A stretch of 7,101 bases of DNA from an uncultured Cloacibacillus sp. (GTDB lineage Bacteria; Synergistota; Synergistia; Synergistales; Synergistaceae). The DNA is taken from contig UQVV01000093.1 of assembly GCA_900544635.1 (NCBI GenBank), positions 1-7,101 on the forward strand, in the 5' to 3' direction. The translations under genes and the position numbers were made by a program. The notes under the pieces were generated by a model, which saw only the letters and a list, made by a program, of their open reading frames with translations, was not told the DNA's origin and ran no database searches. Positions 6,164 to 7,101 of the stretch are shown here, in pieces (positions within the stretch are counted from its first letter, which is position 1; each line of letters starts with the position of its first letter).

Positions 6164-6195
6164 ATTAGACATAAACGCATAACGAAATTTATAGT
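6164..6195 (+). promoter_or_regulatory. Promoter of the Tat flavoprotein-tatA operon
   Basis: TAGACA (6166-6171) is followed after 18 bases by TATAGT (6190-6195), each five of six to consensus. The -35 is embedded in ATTAGACAT (6164-6172), the same 9-mer as at the leftward promoter. Transcription would start near 6202, inside the hairpin that follows, leaving a leader of about 109 bases. Confidence 0.55.
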
Positions 6196-6196
6196 G

Positions 6197-6242
6197 TAAG
6201 CGCCCCGGCACGAGAGCGAAGCTCCGCGGAACGGGGCGCTTA
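6197..6242 (+). terminator. Strong 11-base-pair hairpin after lysR, possible terminator without a T run
   Basis: TAAGCGCCCCG (6197-6207) is perfectly complementary to CGGGGCGCTTA (6232-6242). Inside the loop GAGC (6214-6217) pairs with GCTC (6221-6224) around GAA, so the core reads GCGAAGC, known as an unusually stable mini-hairpin in DNA. No T run follows on either strand. It starts 43 bases after the lysR stop, as a terminator would, but it also begins two bases after a promoter -10 box, so it may instead act in the leader or on the DNA. Confidence 0.5.
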
Positions 6243-6310
6243 ATCGTATGTTACGCGCGGCGGCGTGAATTCGCGGCGCGCGTACAAATTTATCGCTGGG
6301 GGGAATTTTT

Positions 6311-6970
6311 ATGAACAGACGCGATTTTCTGAAAACGACGCTCGCGGCCGCCGCGGGCGGAGCGGTGTTCGGCGGGCTGCGTCTTACGGACGCACGCGCC
6401 GCGGAGGCGGCTCCCGCGGGAGACGGCGTGAAGAAGAAAATTTTGATAATCACGGGCAGCCCGCGCGCTCACGGCAACTCCAACACGCTCGCTGACGAGT
6501 TTACGCGCGGCGCGCGCGCGGCGGGCCACGAGGTGGTGCGCTTCGACGCGGGGCTGAAGAACGTCCGCCCATGCACGGCCTGCAACCACTGCGGAATGCA
6601 GGGCGAGTGCATACTCGACGACGACGACTTCCCGTTCGTGCGCGAGCATATCGCGACCTCGCAGGCGGTGCTCTTCGTCTCACCGGTCTACTATTACACG
6701 ATTTCCGCGCAGCTCAAGGCCGTCATCGACCGCTTCTACGCGATCAACGGCACGGTGCACGACCGCAAGCGCTCCGGCTTCATCCTGACGCTCGCGAACA
6801 GCGACATGGAGCGCGTGCAGCCGATAATCGACTACTTCCGCAAGGGGCTCTACGACTATCTCGGCTGGGAGTACGCGGGCCACGTCGTAGGCACGGGGCT
6901 CTGGCCCGCGGGCGCGGTGAACGGCACGCGCTTCATGGACGAGGCCTACCGCCTCGGGCAGAATATATAA
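6311..6970 (+). CDS. Tat-exported NADPH-dependent FMN reductase / iron-sulfur flavoprotein-like protein
   Basis: The product (219 aa) starts seven bases after a G run (6298-6303). It opens with a textbook twin-arginine signal: NRRDFLK at residues 2-8, a hydrophobic Ala/Gly stretch, and a likely cut near ARA/AE (30/31). The mature part is a flavodoxin-like FMN_red fold: KILIITGSPRAHGNSNTLAD (43-62) holds the FMN phosphate loop, and VSPVYYYTISAQLKAVIDRF (123-142) is the second flavin segment. Between them Cys88, Cys91, Cys94 and Cys100 form CX2CX2CX5C, the arrangement that binds a [4Fe-4S] cluster in archaeal iron-sulfur flavoproteins. Tat transport moves folded, cofactor-loaded proteins, which fits FMN plus a cluster. 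It should transfer electrons to an unknown acceptor outside the cytoplasmic membrane. The tatA gene begins 25 bases after its stop and is very probably in the same operon. Confidence 0.92.
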   Translation: MNRRDFLKTTLAAAAGGAVFGGLRLTDARAAEAAPAGDGVKKKILIITGSPRAHGNSNTLADEFTRGARAAGHEVVRFDAGLKNVRPCTACNHCGMQGECILDDDDFPFVREHIATSQAVLFVSPVYYYTISAQLKAVIDRFYAINGTVHDRKRSGFILTLANSDMERVQPIIDYFRKGLYDYLGWEYAGHVVGTGLWPAGAVNGTRFMDEAYRLGQNI

Positions 6971-6995
6971 AAATCACGCGAAGGAGCTGGAAAAC

Positions 6996-7101
6996 ATGTC
7001 TCTCGGATTCACTGAAATACTTCTGATAGCGCTCTTCATCCTCATCGTCTTCGGCGCGAAGCGCATACCGGAGCTTGCGCGCGCGATGGGGCGCGCGTCC
7101 T
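6996..7101 (+). CDS. tatA: TatA, twin-arginine translocase subunit (5' part)
   Basis: Thirty-five codons are visible before the window ends. The start ATG follows AAGGAG (6981-6986) by nine bases. The protein begins with a short extracytoplasmic stretch (MSLGFTE), a single transmembrane helix (ILLIALFILIVF), the FGAKRIPE hinge and the start of an amphipathic helix (LARAMGRAS), which together define the TatA/TatE family. TatA multimers form the pore that passes folded Tat substrates. Lying directly after a gene with a Tat signal peptide, it may be a dedicated or general subunit; whether tatB or tatC follows cannot be seen. TatB is less likely because the hinge and the short N-terminus fit TatA better. 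Confidence 0.93.
   Translation, partial: MSLGFTEILLIALFILIVFGAKRIPELARAMGRAS

Noticed and set aside
6171..6192. Inverted repeat ATAAA-N12-TTTAT inside the promoter before the Tat flavoprotein
   Set aside because: Only five A/T pairs, no extension of the symmetry, and no T-N11-A arrangement, so it is too weak to call a LysR operator.
5510..6211. Minus-strand open frame of 233 codons antisense to lysR
   Set aside because: lysR is a clear family member over its full length, and the antisense product resembles nothing and is Arg/Ala/Val-rich.
6267..6272. Second EcoRI site as another possible chimera join
   Set aside because: Composition is the same on both sides and it lies in an intergenic leader leading normally to the next gene.

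Overview
The window is GC-rich bacterial DNA, apart from the first ~320 bases. It most likely comes from a member of the Synergistota. The best evidence is the C-terminus of the large S8 protease: a Gly-rich GGGCSA motif, a hydrophobic helix and a basic tail, which matches the Synergistota-type C-terminal sorting signal (Synergist-CTERM). No tRNA, rRNA, CRISPR array or insertion sequence was seen.

Layout. (1) Bases 2-769 are one open frame made of two unrelated pieces. The first is a low-GC piece of carbamoyl-phosphate synthase large subunit (CarB) of Firmicutes type. The second is the C-terminal lobe of an ABC-transporter substrate-binding protein, with the base composition of the rest of the window. 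The switch falls at or very near an EcoRI site (323-328), so a cloning or assembly chimera is the simplest reading. (2) 785-3157: a promoter and terminator that overlap, then a secreted, probably surface-anchored subtilisin-family protease, closed by a bidirectional terminator. (3) 3281-5147, minus strand: three genes read leftward for small exported proteins, namely a cyclophilin-like-fold protein, a cupin and a flavodoxin. (4) 5204-6154, plus strand: a LysR-type regulator divergent from those three. (5) 6166-7101, plus strand: a Tat-exported FMN protein with a cysteine motif typical of [4Fe-4S] flavoproteins, followed 25 bases later by tatA, which runs off the window edge.

How the genes may work together. 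All three minus-strand genes and the gene after lysR encode small proteins with export signals, and two of them are flavin-binding folds. The promoters on the two sides of lysR share the 9-mer ATTAGACAT at the same distance (18 bases) from their -10 boxes. This suggests one small regulon: a LysR regulator controlling an extracytoplasmic set of redox or small-molecule proteins, with a Tat component next to its Tat-dependent member. The substrate is unknown, and the regulatory link is inference.
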